From: an uncultured Algoriphagus sp.
GTDB lineage: Bacteria > Bacteroidota > Bacteroidia > Cytophagales > Cyclobacteriaceae
Reading direction: 5' to 3'
NCBI GenBank assembly: GCA_903952135.1
Contig: CAJBER010000014.1
Location: 1-32,250, forward strand
Length of the DNA: 32,250 nucleotides
Below are positions 31,672 to 32,250 of the stretch, one piece after another. The notes under the pieces were generated by a model, which saw nothing but the letters and a program-made list of their open reading frames with translations, had not been told where the DNA came from and made no database searches. The position numbers were made by a program, and so were the translations under genes. How positions within the stretch are numbered: position 1 is the stretch's first letter; every line of letters starts with the position of its first letter.

Positions 31672-32250
31672 ATGAAGAAACTACAGGTTGTTCTCATCGG
31701 CATCGGTATCGCTTCAGTAGCTGGACTTTATCTTCTTCCCAAGGTGGTCGTCGATAACGAAGCTACAGGAGCAAAAATGGAAGGTGGGGCGGAAGCTTCC
31801 CCAGCCATTTCCGAATCGCATGAGAATACCCTATCTTCCCAAAATAGAGACCAGGCAACGCAGCTAATCAGCCAATTTCGTACTGCACCTTCGGTGGAGG
31901 AGAAAGTAGCGGCAGCTCAGGTGCTGGCAGGCATCTACAAGGAAGAGGGAATATTTGACAGTGCCGCCTACTATTGGACAGAGGCAAGTACCCTTTGGCC
32001 AGACAATTTATTTCTCATCGAGGAAGCTGGAAAAGCAAATTACGATGCTTTTTCTTTTGCCCTTGACAAGAACAAAGTAGAAATGCTGGCAGAGAAGACC
32101 AGAAGTTTCTTAAACAAGGTGTTGGAAAAAGATCCAACCCGTCTCGACTTGAAGTCCAAAATAGCGATGACCTATGTGTCATCAGCCAATCCCATGCAGG
32201 GAATCACGCTTTTGAGAGAAATCCTGGAAGCGGATCCTAAAAATGAAGAC
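31672..32250 (+). CDS. Partial membrane-anchored TPR-like protein (truncated by window end)
   Basis: ATG at 31672 opens 193 uninterrupted codons to the window edge: MKKLQVVLIGIGIASVAGLYLLPKVVVDNEATG... then helical AAQVLAGIYKEEGIFDSAAYYWTEASTLWPDN repeats. Missing from the ORF track because there is no stop. Confidence 0.75.
   Translation, partial: MKKLQVVLIGIGIASVAGLYLLPKVVVDNEATGAKMEGGAEASPAISESHENTLSSQNRDQATQLISQFRTAPSVEEKVAAAQVLAGIYKEEGIFDSAAYYWTEASTLWPDNLFLIEEAGKANYDAFSFALDKNKVEMLAEKTRSFLNKVLEKDPTRLDLKSKIAMTYVSSANPMQGITLLREILEADPKNED

Overview
This 32.25 kb window is a gene-dense bacterial chromosome segment. Gene content and lipoprotein-rich proteins suggest Bacteroidetes, Cytophagales-like (inferred from protein families, not tested by search). 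It is mostly housekeeping: ndk, a DHH phosphoesterase, three tandem FKBP-type PPIase lipoproteins, a saccharopine/alanine dehydrogenase-like enzyme, deoC, a Na/Pi cotransporter, tadA, Fe/Mn SOD, a TonB-dependent outer-membrane protein, a TatD hydrolase, tcdA, a MaoC dehydratase, a SAM methyltransferase, mtgA, a ClC channel, an M28 peptidase, a YjjX-type NTPase, yebC, gltD/gltB, a GldE-like CBS protein, ssb, mutY, an HU-like protein and a truncated TPR-like ORF running off the right edge. I see no CRISPR array, transposon, phage, tRNA or rRNA. Two observations stand out. (1) The AT-rich intergenic region at ~15.78-16.14 kb holds three perfect DnaA boxes (TTATCCACA) plus degenerate ones within ~160 bp, flanked by an 18-bp exact direct repeat; it is a candidate oriC, although the flanking genes mostly point towards it, which is unusual. 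(2) The multi-pass 'hypothetical' membrane protein at 7210-8349 carries a duplicated motif set (ANDSIQTIGT / PVSTT / QDAANIAVFLP / PMSTT) that looks like a highly divergent PiT-type phosphate transporter. It lies divergently next to a NptA-type Na/Pi cotransporter. No clear multi-gene novel defence or biosynthetic system was found.
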